A stretch of 64,000 nt of DNA from assembly GCA_907164885.2 (NCBI GenBank), contig OU015499.1, forward strand, positions 157,197,925-157,261,924, in the 5' to 3' direction. The translations under genes and the position numbers were made by a program. Shown in pieces: positions 9,694-21,289 of this stretch. The first letter of the stretch is position 1, and each line of letters starts with the position of its first letter. The stretch comes from Dolomedes plantarius. Taxonomy: Eukaryota; Arthropoda; Arachnida; Araneae; Dolomedidae. The notes beneath the pieces were generated by a model. The model searched no databases. It was given only the letters and a program-made list of their open reading frames with translations, and was not told the DNA's origin.

Positions 9694-10308
9694 CAGTCGA
9701 ACCTCCATATATCGAACTTCCCTATATCGAAATTTTCTATATATCGAACTCTTAGCAAATCTCCATGTTCATTACATAGAAAAATTGTTTCTATATATCG
9801 AAAAAAATCTCTATATATCGAAATTTTTTTCAATAGAAATTGGGAGATTTTATTCCACTTTAGAATAAAATCTCCCAATTTTTGGCATTTGAAACAATAC
9901 GTCGTGGACTTTAATTCGCGGATAATGTCCCTGATGAAGTTTGTAGTGGACTGAATAAATGCGAACATTTCTTTGAACTTTCCGCAAAACTAACTGTTCA
10001 GCAAGATATTCGTAGTTTTTTTTTTAAAGAATGTAACTGTGATCATTGTAACCATTGTCTGCATTATTGTTTTTTTTTTAAGATATGTAGTAATCAATAA
10101 ATCTTTCATATTAATTCATTTTTTAGTCATTAGCTTTCATTTAATGGGATTCACATATAAATTAGAAATGGAGTTTTGTATACCAAAATTAGCTTTAATT
10201 TTTTTAGGAGAAATATGATAAGACTAAGCTCAATTCTATATATCGAAATTTCTATATATCGAATTTTTTTCGCGCATTTTGCTACTTCGATATATGGAGG
10301 TTCGACTG
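9694..10308. mobile_element. pogo/Tigger-like MITE
   Basis: A 615-bp non-coding element with inverted termini CAGTCGAACCTCCATATATC (left) and its complement at 10286-10308, flanked by TA at 9692-9693 and 10309-10310. CAGT-type termini with a TA target duplication are typical of pogo/Tigger-group elements. The terminal motif TATATCGAA is repeated many times inside each end in both orientations. A 41-bp hairpin lies in the centre at about 9838-9880. No transposase is encoded, so it depends on a helper. Confidence 0.85.
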
Positions 10309-10325
10309 TATGTACACTGCGAGAC

Positions 10326-10384
10326 TGCTGGCCATTCATTTAAGGAGGCACCGTATAGGTGCCTCCTTAAATGAATGGCCAGCA
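10326..10384. repeat. 27-bp perfect fold-back with 5-nt loop
   Basis: Arms 10326-10352 and 10358-10384 are exact reverse complements around the loop GTATA. The arm core is GGCCATTCATTTAAGGAGGC. It sits between the pogo-like MITE and the next TIR element. The right arm resembles the 3' part of the SINE at 43230-43440 (GGCACCCCCATAATAAAATG then GCCAGCA), so it may be two SINE-end fragments head to head. Confidence 0.8.
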
Positions 10385-12245
10385 CTACCCCCTACAAGCC
10401 GGTCCGTGAATTTCAAATACGTACATGGATCTTGCAACCGAGGGCGGGGCTAACCCTAACGGCCAATGAGCACTTATTCTTTGCTACGGATACGTGTGGA
10501 CTTGAAAACATTTATGTTTGTTTATATTCTGTTTATGCAATCACTCACAATATGTGTAGCGTTTGTTAGTTTTCGAGCTCGCTTTTAAATTGGAAAGAAA
10601 ATCAAGTATTTTTCTATATAAAAAAATAAATAATAAATTAACGCACCTTTCAAATATCTAATAAAGACTAAATTTATGTATTTTTTAATAAAAAGGTACT
10701 TTCTGCCAGCATTTTTCAATTTTAGGCAGCAGACAAAATTTTCAATGTAAAAGTTTATTGATTATCTTTAAAATTAAATGTTACATGTTGAAATGTTGAA
10801 AATATTAATCACCAATGTTGCACCAAAGGTGCTAAATCCTTATGTTAATATCAGGAGTTGGACTAACGAGAAACTTGTGCATAAAAATACATTGCCACCA
10901 GTCTTTATAGAAGCAGTTCGGAATATTTTCAGACTTATCTGCATATGAGCTACTAAAGAGTTGTCTATGCAGAATATAATACCGGAACAAATCATTGAAT
11001 ACAATGATTTGTCAATTTAGCCATTCAACATCAGGTACCGATCGAATGAACAGTCTGGAGGTTCAGGTTAAAAATAAAGTAAAACTTGCAAAAGTGAAAG
11101 CCCATTTAGTAGCAGAGGAGAAATGAGCTCCATATACATAGGCCTCCAGTTTGATTGTAGCACCATTGATCTCTTTATATTTATAACAAATGATTTTTAT
11201 TAAACACCCATTATAAATTTTTTTTAATGTTAAAAGCAGTGCCTGGCTGTAAATCCTAACTAATCCCGATCTTTCACATTTCGTAACAATATCTTTGTTT
11301 AAAAATGAAGAATTAGTTTCTAACTAACAGCTGGTGATTTTACATATGCAAACATATTTGAAATAAAAAGAATACTCAGTAAAAAATTGCTTTTATTTAA
11401 GACTGTAAATTAACATTCATGAACAAATACTTTTGTAATGGAGTTAAAATACATATTTTATTAAAAATCACTCATGTGTACATTAAAAAATGTAATACAT
11501 ACTCTGCTTTAATTGTTATAAAATATACAACCCATCACTAAAAATGTTACTTGACTTTTCCAGAGATTTTTAGTGCAGTTTTATTGCATTTCTATGCAGT
11601 CCCACATCTCGATGCGGGATCTATCCAAATATGTTTATATCAGTATATAAATACTGTAATAAAATAATGTTTTACTTGCACAAGTTGTTTATTTTTAATA
11701 AGCAATTAAAAATGCTCCATCAAAATATAAACAATTGCCAGTTTAACAATTTGCTTTTAAACTAAATCCTTTACATTAAACTTTGCTTGCAGATCAGTAT
11801 TTGATAATCACGACAAGCTCTCTTAAAATGACTGATAAAAAAAATCAGTTACGTTAACATTTGGCATTAGTAAAAATAGATATACTTAAACCTGTCTAAG
11901 CTGGAGACTGTATAGATTGGAACATCGTTTCTTGAGAAGTCGTACAACGAATTTTCTCTGGAAACAGAAGATATTAATATGCAATTAGTTTTGGTACTAT
12001 CCGAAAAACTTTTCAACCAGGCATATGGATATTTGCTCTAACTTCCCATTCAAAGTTATCATCATTTTAAAAAGTGGAGGACACAATTTTAACGACTATC
12101 GGTAAACTTTCATTATCCGCCTTTAAACCGTTGAGTGCTTTTGAAAACAGAAAGCATGCGCTCGTGATCATTGGCCGTTACGGTTAGCCCCACCCTCTGT
12201 GGCAAGGTCCATGTACGTATTCAAAATTCGCAGCCTGTCCCATAA
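10385..12245. mobile_element. Unclassified TIR element, non-coding
   Basis: Imperfect inverted arms of about 75 bp at 10392-10473 and 12155-12243 share TACGTACATGGA and GGGGCTAACCSTAACGGCCA. The roughly 1.7 kb between them is AT-rich with no long open frame. Copy B lacks this whole block (9645-12305 corresponds to a short stretch near 43053). Exact ends and target duplication could not be fixed, so the superfamily is left open. Confidence 0.6.
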
Positions 12246-12299
12246 TTTAGAACCGATTAAAATGTCGAGACAGGTATACTTCACCCCATATCTCCAGAG

Positions 12300-12859
12300 G
12301 TAAATTAAAAATAAAAATCCATAAAACTTAAAATGGGTGCTTTCCTTCTCCCCGCATTTTCAGTGCTATGTGTATAAAGCATCTTGCACGCCTACAGTGT
12401 ATAGCTTGTTTTCAGAACAAACTGAAGAATCAAAGGATAAAATGCCAAAATTAGCATTTTGGAATAAAATCTCACTATACATATACTGTACTTAAGACAT
12501 ACTTTTAACAACAGACTTGGTGAATCAGAAATCATTGTATTCAGATTACAAAGAAATGTAGAGGCTAGGTCATTAAGTTTTTGCAGGCTACACAGTTATT
12601 GCTTATTCTTGTAGCAAGTTAAGAGCAATTAAAATTAAGCTGAAACAGAAGATCAACTACACAGATTATGTTGTGAAAAAAGTCCAGCAAACTCTGAAAG
12701 TTTCTGAAAAACATCTTTAAATAATTGAAGGCAGGGTGTAAATGATTTTAATCAGATGATTAAAATCACTGATTTAAATCGAAAATTTTTTTTTCATTTC
12801 CTTCTTGGAAAACTTTCCACTGTGGGCATTGGTCTACTTTACTTATCTTGCTAATGTGA
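12300..12859. other. A/B duplicated flank, no gene seen
   Basis: The first 180 bp align with 43055-43205 in copy B. The remainder up to the next Tc1 element has no recognisable counterpart or coding signal. Confidence 0.5.
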
Positions 12860-12861
12860 TA

Positions 12862-14091
12862 CACTATCTGGCCAAAAGTATCGGGACACCCCGTGAAAGA
12901 AGTGGATCTGGCAGGTGACATAATTTGATGCGGAACCGAAAGCTATAAAAGTGTTGGTAGTGGCTTATCATGTCATATTTATGCGTTTGTGAGACAATGA
13001 CAAACGCAAGGAGCTTAGTGACTTTGATCGTGACATTATAGTGGGATGCCACCCTTGTGGGAAATCAGTTTGTGAAATTTCGGACATTCTACAGAAGCCA
13101 AAATCCATTGTGAGTGATGCAATTGTGAAGTGGAAACGTCGAGGCAGTGAAACTGGAGAAAAACAGAGTGGAAGGCTGAAAAAAAATTAGTGAACACAGC
13201 CGTAGAACTCTCAAAAGGGTAGTGAAACAAAATCGCAAGTCCTCGTTGATTGAAATCACTCAGGAGTTCCAAAGTTTATCAGGTGTTAGTACTACCAGCA
13301 GGACTGTAAGCCGACAATCAAAAAACCTGGGATTCCATGGTCGTTCAGCTGCTCACAAGCCGAACATCACTTCCCAGAATGCGAAGCGTCGATTGCAATG
13401 GTGCAAAGCCCACCATCATTGGACAGGGAACATGTGGAAAACTATTCTTTAGAGTGATGAATATTCTTTTACAATCTGGCAGTCCGATGGACGCGTCTGG
13501 GTTTGGCGGATGCCCGGCGAGCGCTTGTTACGTAACTGCATTGAGCAGCCTGTTCAGTTTGGTGGTGGCAGCATCATGGTGTGGGGGTGTTTTTCAAGGT
13601 TTGACCTGGGTTCCTTAGTTCCTGCAGTTCGAAACATGAACTCTGAGATATATGTGGACATTCTGGACAATGCTGCTGTCCCAACTCTATGGCAATATTT
13701 TGGGGAAGGCCCATTTCTCTTCCAGCAGGATAACTGCTCTATTCACACATCGAAACTTGCACAGGCATGGTTTAACGAATGAGGTGTACAAAAACTGGAT
13801 AGCCTACTCAGAGTCCCGATCAAAATCCCATTGAACATCTTTGGGACGAATTAGAAGGCAGATTGCGTAACCAGCCAAATCGACCATCCTCACTGCTAGC
13901 AGTCACTTCAACTGTGATGGACACCTGGAAGTCAATTCCTCTGGACACCTATCAAAAACCAATGGAAAGTCTCTCCAGACGTGTGCAGGCTGTCATCGAT
14001 GCAAAAGGAGGAAAAACATCATATTAATATATGCCTCAGGACTATCTGAGTCCATACCACTGGGCGTCCGGATACTTTTGGCCAGATAGTG
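12862..14091 (+). mobile_element. Decayed Tc1-like transposon
   Basis: Inverted termini CACTATCTGGCCAAAAGTAT at 12862 and its complement ending at 14091. The left TA is present at 12860-12861; the expected right TA reads CA followed by GTA, probably mutated. The roughly 1.2-kb length is normal for Tc1, and the transposase inside is broken in several places. Confidence 0.9.
12996..14027 (+). pseudogene. Tc1 transposase pseudogene
   Basis: A Tc1 transposase recognisable in pieces. The N-terminal HTH segment contains KELSDFDRDIIVGC and ends in a run of A residues with a frameshift near 13185. The second domain is open from 13222 (TSRTVSRQSKNLGFHGRSAA) to a stop at about 13450, where a WSDE-like motif is expected (reads stop-SDEYSF). 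The frame then changes to GGGSIMVWGCFSRFD and the catalytic FLFQQDNCSIHTSKLA. A final shift leads to the C-terminal region with an IEHLWDELE-like remnant in another frame. At least three lesions make it non-functional. It is a different Tc1 lineage from 3211-4236. Confidence 0.88.
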
Positions 14092-14260
14092 CAGTACACT
14101 TATATTGATTAGCCAGATTTGTTTCTGAGAATAAGTCAGACAACCAATCGTAAGTACTCTTGAATCCTAATTATGAAGTGAAATATTTAAGAAATGAAAA
14201 AGAACAAGCTTTAAACTTTGCTAAGGTATGTACCTTGCTAAGGCCTAACTTTTGGTCACA

Positions 14261-14465
14261 GGGATTGTGGCGGTCATTTGGTACAATGCGCTGGTTTTCG
14301 GTGCTGAGGGTAATCAGATTGAATCCTGGCCTCGCACTATGAAAAATCTCTCGGTTTGTGTTGTTCCTTCATAGGGGGTAATGCTGTCCGCCTATATGGT
14401 GCCCCCATAATAAAATGGACAGTAAACTGCGGTGTAGTATAGGCGAATGTTTGACAACAAGTGCC
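14261..14465 (+). mobile_element. tRNA-derived SINE
   Basis: Begins GGGATTGTGGCGGTCATTTG with a degenerate A box (TGGTACAATGC, about 14279) and a B box (AGATTGAATCC, 14317-14327) at tRNA-like spacing. A non-tRNA body contains TTCATAGGGGGTAATGCTG and CCCCCATAATAAAATGGACA. A second copy with the same organisation lies at 43230-43440. Flanks differ between the two, so these appear to be separate insertions. Confidence 0.7.
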
Positions 14466-16420
14466 CCTGCTTTAAAAAAATCTTGGGCACTTAAAAAAAA
14501 TGAAATTTTTATGAAACACATGTGTTTTTAGTTGAAACAGGGAACAAAACTAAGAATTTTAAAAAATTTAATGGAAATTTAATAAACTTTTAAAATTTAG
14601 GAAATAGTCAAATTTTAGTAAAAATTAACATTTATCGCGAACCTTCTATAACAAAATCTAACCAATATATTTCACACTTTTTTTTCCCAAAGATATACTA
14701 GTAAATCTCTTTACTGTGTTATGAAGCAAAAGATTAGCAATACCTCTTAAATTTACTAACATATACCAAATTCAGTTTACACATGATTTTTTTTTTACAT
14801 TATATATTTTTCAATAAAAATAGCTGTTAAAATAAATACATACAAGCTATATTTTGTATCATAACATACCTATAGATGAGTAGAACCTTGTGACAAAATT
14901 TTATTTCAATATCTTAAAAACCTTTTAAAATATGAGATTTTTCGTAAAAGAAAAAATGAAAAATGCAGTTTTAAAGGAAACACAAATAAAGATTTTAATG
15001 TAACACAAAAAATTATGTATAAATTTTACCTCAAAATTCACCATATTTCTCGGTCAAGCCTTCCTTCGCATCATTTTAAATTAAGTTTGATTTTCACTTA
15101 GCTTTTAGTATTTTTCTGGATGTTTTTGTAGTTGGCAGTAAAATTTCAGCCCAATTCCCTTATTTGCTTCATGTCAATTTCCTTGTAGTTTTTAACATTT
15201 CTGGCCAGTTTATATTTCTAAATAATTAAAAAATGGGTACGAGAACAATAAAACCTGAATAAAATAGTATCACTGCAACACAAGTGCATAATAACAATGC
15301 CTGCTGTTCAACAAAATTTTCTTTAAGCAAAAAAATTCTACAAAACAATGTTAAACAATTCATCAACATTGTTAAACAATTCATCATAGTTCTGAGTCAT
15401 GCCATGCAAACAATTTTTTAGTAATTACTGGTCACAAAGTTCTAAATTTAAAAGTAAAGAAACAGCTGTTTAAATGCATTGTTTACATTTCTGTGGCACT
15501 TTAAAAAGTCACTTTCGGTTTCAAAAAGTTCAGTTCCAATTTAGAACTTTGCTTCTAATTATCGCTGAATGAAAAGTAAAGCATTTATGGAATACTAAAT
15601 GTTTGAACTTTGATTTAAAATATCAAAAAAATATACAAAATTTTTCACAATGACAGTAATTTGTAGGTAGGCACATACCTTAAAGAAAAGTATGGAGATA
15701 CCTCCTTGTTTAAATATTAACATTTTACTAAAATTCATTGTGTGCTCTCCTTTTAATGGAACTTTGTTTAGTAAAAAAGCTTTAAAGTCATTAAATACCT
15801 TACAGAGGTGGAAATCAATACCACTCCTAAAGAACTGAATCGATTAGAAAGAGTTTGATATAAAACAGATGTATGAACTGCAAAAGGAACAACTGCTAGG
15901 ATAGAGGATGTTTTTCACTTTTGGACAAGTACAGAGCAAATTGCAAAACCAATTAGGTGTAGAAAAGACAGCTAAATTAGTGCTAAGTTTAAATATTTAA
16001 ATAAAACTGACTAATTTTTAAATATTTTGATAATTGTAGATAACGAAGTAAAACTAATTATTTTCTTTTTTGATTTTTAGTTTGAAATAATTTTGTTATT
16101 GGTTGGTTTTCTTATTTCATTTTTTGTTTTTAAATTATTCAAAATTACCTTATTCACAATGATCAGCAATGTTTGTATTTGAAAATGTTTACTACCTATT
16201 TATACATTAGTCATATAGTATTATAGTATATAATTTTAAATCTATGGAATATATAGTAACTTATACTTCATAAAATTGAAGTTAAAAAAATCATGATTAA
16301 AATTTTAAAAATCTAATTTTTTACATTAAAAAAAATCATGATTGTTATATACTCTGGTTAAAGGGTTTGAAAGAGCTAAATAACTTCTGAAACTTGACTT
16401 ACCAAATGATGATTGAATGA
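14466..16420. other. AT-rich spacer, nothing recognised
   Basis: About 2 kb of very AT-rich sequence without long open frames, termini or tandem repeats. A short stretch at 15840-15950 reads loosely like decayed coding DNA (it includes IEDVFHFWTSTEQIAK) but has several stops and cannot be assigned. Confidence 0.4.
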
Positions 16421-16632
16421 TATAACATATAATGTGAAAGACACCAAATATCCACACTATTTCTGCCCTGAGCAGATTTGCCAGTCTATATCGAGACAAC
16501 AAATTTTGGTTACTAGCCAGTGATCTCTTTATAAAATTTTAAAATGCCTATCAAAGTAAACTCACCACAGTTCAGCATGGAATTAAATGTTATGAATAAT
16601 GATAAGACAGCCTTACGAACATTTTGCATAAA
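16421..16632. repeat. Local duplicate 1, left of Helitron
   Basis: From about 16516 this matches 25921-26039 almost base for base. The match resumes at 23096 after the Helitron. A more diverged counterpart is at 43440-43500 in copy B. Confidence 0.85.
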
Positions 16633-19126
16633 TCTATATAAATAAAGCAGAGTGTCTCTATGTATGTATGTAACGAATACAAATCTACATTTCTTGACGA
16701 ATCTGGTTGAAACTTCGTATACTTATGTTTTGAAGCCTGGAGATAATTCTAAGATTACTTTGGAAGCTTTAAAATAATTATAAATACATACAGCTTTTAA
16801 ATAATATTTCATCTTCAGACGATGGAATCAATCATTCATACGAACTGCGCATGCGCAACTATTGGATGTTAATTCAAAATGTCTAAGGTAAGTGAATGCA
16901 CGAAGTTATTTAAAGTTAATTTTCTAATATTCCTCCTTTAGTTTTCTTTTTTCCATTAATCCTTTTTTACTGGGTTAATTCCCAGTAAACGAATTACTGT
17001 TGAACTCTGGAATATTTCTGTGATAGTCACATACTGTTTTCATATTTGTTTGTGTTGTATTGCTAAGGAAATTGTGTTATTATTGATATTTTTGAAGGGC
17101 AGTGAAATATAATTAAGTTTTATTTACTTTTCTATTTTACATTTAGTTAATTTTCTAATTGTTCATAAATTAATAGTTAAAACAGAATTTATTCCTTTAA
17201 ATATTATTTCAATGGGATAGTGAAGTGGAATTTGAACTTTCTGTCATTTTTTATTCTGTCTGCAACTCTTTGGAATATTTCTGTGATATAACTGTAGTTT
17301 TTTTATTTTGGGCTTTTTTTATAACGAAAGGAATGACGAATCGGGGAATATTTTCATATTTGAACATAAAATTGCATGTATTATTTTACTGGGTTAAAAC
17401 CCCAGTAAATAATTACTGTTGAAACTCTGGAATATTTCTGTGATAGTCACATACTGTTTTCACATTTGTTTGTTTTGCATTGAATTAAGTTTTATTTACT
17501 TTTCTATTTTACATTTAGTTAATTTTCTAATTGTTCATAAATTAATAGTTAAAACAGAATTCATTCCTTTAAATATTATTTCAATGGGATAGTGAAGTGG
17601 TATTTGAACTTTCTGTCATTTTTTATTCTGTCTGCAACTCTTTGGAATATTTCTGTGATATAATTGTAGTTTTTTTTATTTTGGGCTGTTTTATAAGGAA
17701 AGGAATGACGAATCGGGGAATAATTTCATATTGGAACATAAAATTGCATGTATTATTTTTGTATTTTCAAATTTTCTCTGAGATTGTAGGTCATTTTGAA
17801 GATAACTGCCCTATCTTAAATTTAGCTAAAACGCCTATCACTCTCCACAAAATCCTAATGCTAATATTTTAATTTCCTTCTCACACATGATACATATGAC
17901 AGTTATCTTCAAAATGGCCTACAATCTAAGAAAAAACTTTAAAATGCAAAAATAATACAAGCAATTTTATGTTTTAATATGAAAATTTTCCCTGATTCGT
18001 CATTCTTTTCCTAATAAAAAAACTACAATTATATCACAGAAATATTGCAAAGAATTGTAGACAGAAGCATAAAAAGAAAGAATATTCAAATAAATTAGTG
18101 CTATTTTACCATAAAAGACCAAAAAAATCTTTAAAAAAATTATTTTTTTGAAAAATTGACTCCGTAGAATATTAATCTGAAATTTAGCTAAAACGCCTAT
18201 CACTCTCCACAAAATCCTAATGCTAAGATTTTAATTTTCTTCTCACACATGATACATATGACAGTTATCTTTAAAATGGCCTACAATCTAAGAGAAAATT
18301 TTAAAATGCAAAAATAATACATGCAATTTTATGTTCTAATATGAAAATTTTCCCTAATTCGTCATTCCTTTCCTTATAAAAACAGCCCAAAATAAAAAAA
18401 AACTACAATTATATCACAGAAATATTGCAAAGAGTTGTAGACAGAAGCATAAAAAAGAAAGAATATTCAAATAAAGTAACTAAATTAAACAAAATTTGAC
18501 AGATAGTTCAAATTCCACTTCACTATCCCATTGAAATAATATTTAATGGAATAATAACTATTAATTTATGAAAAATTAGAAAATTAACTAAATGTAAAAT
18601 AGAAAAGTAAATATAACATAATTATATTTCACTGCCCTTCAAAAATATCCAATTATAACACAATTTCCTTAGCAATACAAAAACAAAGAAAAGTGAAAAC
18701 AGTATGTGACTATCACAGAAATATTCCAGAGTTTCAACAGTAATCCGTATATTGGGAATTAACCCAGTAGAAAAGGATTAATGAAAAAAAGAAAACTAAA
18801 GGAGTAATATTAGAAAATTAACTTTAAATAACTCCAAATAACTACGAAATAACAAATCCATGCGTTCACTTACCTTGGACATATAGAATTAACATTTAGT
18901 GGGTGACCATGCGCAGTTCTTATGAATGATTGATTCCATCGTCTGGAGATGAAATATTATTTAAAAACTGTATGTATTTAGAATTATTTAAAAGCTTCCA
19001 AACTTATCTTAGAATTTTCTTAAGGCTTCAAAACATAAGTATACCAAGTTTCAACCAGATTCGTCAAGAAATGTAGATTTGTATACGTTACATACATGCA
19101 TAGACACTTTGCTTTATTTATATAGA
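16633..19126. repeat. Head-to-head inverted Helitron 5' ends
   Basis: The first approximately 1.2 kb (16633-17900) recurs in reverse complement at 17900-19126. The mirror 5' terminus reads GCTTTATTTATATAGA at 19111-19126. Within the arms a block containing GGAATATTTCTGTGATAGTC is directly duplicated (16980-17220 and 17400-17590), and 17818-17990 recurs at 18180-18350. Confidence 0.85.
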
Positions 19127-20304
19127 TAGATATATGTTTTGCCCCGTAAAATAGAAATATATTTACTGTATTATTTTAGTCCTTTTTGTTAAAAAAATAT
19201 GTTAAAAGCTGAATGCTTCAAAGGAAATATATTTTTCAAAATATTAATATGTTTACATTCGAATCCTTTTAAGTTAGATTCTACTCATGGTTCCAATTCT
19301 TTAGAAATGTGTCCAACTTATAGATTTCGTTATGCATTATTGGTACTATAGCTTTTTGCAGTAAATGTCTTGAACTCTGAACAATATCCACCCTCCTGGA
19401 AATAATATTTAATATGTAATAACTATTTTTTTACATTATAATATACCTAACTGGTTTAATATTGTCAAATGATTAACATATTTCATTTTAATGTAACTAA
19501 ATATAGTCTAATTTTTTATATTATTAGTTTCACTTTTCATTTACTTAAATTCAAGTTGAATACATTTAAAATTAATGCATCTTCCCCTCAAAAAAGCGGA
19601 AAATAGAATAAACAAACTGAAAAACTTTGCTCACCATATTTATATATATAATAAAAAAAAACACCCTAATTTACCAATAAATATTTTTATGTGCTATGAA
19701 AGCAATAATTTTTTTTTAATTTGATTTTAAAAAGACTCATGTTTTTTAATTTCTTAATCTCACATATTCCAGACAATATTTATGTTTAACCATACGTTGG
19801 TCTTACGTTTAGCTTCATCTCTATATTTTGACCCTTTCAACATGAGTATTATATTAATGAATGTGTGAAAAATAACATGTTTGGTTATATTAGTTGTTTG
19901 AAAACAACTGATCTTGCATTTATGGTGCGTGGAGCCCTAATTACAGATTTCTATAAATTTTTACGTTTGTCAGTGGCTTCTACCTATACTTTAATTTTTT
20001 TCTTTTCTAAAGAATCTTGCATTTATGGTGCGTGGAACTCTTAATTGAAGATTTCTATTAATTTTTTCGTTTGTCAATGCCTTCTAGCTATACTTTAATA
20101 TTTTTGCTACAAAATCTTGCATTTATGGAGACATTTATTATGCAGATATTAATTATGGAGATGTTTATTGCTACAGAATCGTGCATTTATGGTGTGTGAA
20201 GCCCTAATTGCAGATTTTTATTAATTTTTACGTTTGTCAGGGTCTTTTACCTATATTTTAATTATACAATATTTTATTTTATTTGTCAGGGTCTTTTACC
20301 TATA

Positions 20305-21240
20305 CAGGGGTGTCCAGCCTGCAGGCTGCATGTGGCCCAAAGCAAGTGTTAGTGAGGCCCAGAGTGTTAGTGAGAGAGAGCTCAAAGCGAAAAAAAAATT
20401 AATAGCCTGCCTTGATATAAAAAGGAATGCAGAAAAGGAGAAAAATGGACCATGTTATGCAAATCATCTTCAAAATGGTGAATATTATGAAGGCTTGGGG
20501 ATTGATTCATAAGCCAGTTTCAGGAATTTCTTAAAAGCTTGGATGCTGAATATGGCAATACTTTTAAGAAATAAGGTAGCTCAGTGGAGAAAATATTAAA
20601 AAGGTTTTTTAGCCTACTTGCTGATATGAAATTGTTTATGACATTGAAAAGTAATCTGTGCCAGAACTTTATGATAACTGGCTTGCAGATTTAGCAGATT
20701 TTGATAGATCTGAATGCCCATTTAAATGACTCAAACACCCGTCACTTCATGGATTTTACTTCAGTGCAAAATCCACGAAGTTGAAATTATGGCAAGCCAA
20801 ATTAAATGTTAAAATTTTTTTGCGTTTCGAGATGCTGACCAAGCACAATTCTAAAAATATTACAAAATACTTAGCCCTACTTTCCGATTTAGTACAAGAA
20901 TTTAAAATTGATTTCAGGACTTCGGGGGAAATAAACAATTATTTTTTGCATGTTTTCTACTCTATTTACAGTCGATATAGATATAATGCTAGCAAATTGT
21001 CAAATGGAATGCATAGATTTGCAATCTGACATCTAACTTAAAGAGAAATTCAATAGAGTCTCTTTGTTGTACTCATGAATCATACCTGCCCAGATATAAA
21101 TATCCTTCACTGCATAGTCAAGCGTTATTCTGGTCATCAACGTTTGGAAGCACGTACATCTGTGAACAACTATTTTCAAGAGTGAAGCACACTAAGAGTC
21201 AATTAGAACCAAAATTTATTCGTTGTTTTTTAGTATTGAT
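20305..21240 (+). pseudogene. hAT transposase pseudogene (GTF2IRD2/ZBED-like lineage)
   Basis: Begins at a Charlie-type hAT terminus, CAGGGGTGTCCAGCCTGCAG (20305). Decayed coding sequence follows: an open segment to 20512 with LIACLDIKRNAEKEKNGPCY, then fragments in changing frames. Near 21130-21210 is a recognisable hAT dimerisation motif, FGSTYICEQLFSRVKHTKSQ. Frameshifts and stops are numerous and no matching 3' terminus was found, so it is 3' truncated. It is nested inside the Helitron, so it inserted into it or was captured by it. The family catalyses hAT cut-and-paste transposition; this copy is dead. Confidence 0.75.
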
Positions 21241-21289
21241 GTGTATGACATTTCCTATCTCTTTTTTATACTATGTTATTTATACTGTG

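Noticed and set aside
17225..17872. Two similar 65- and 91-codon frames suggesting a duplicated gene
   Set aside because: They are direct duplicates inside the non-coding Helitron arm, hydrophobic only because of T-rich DNA.
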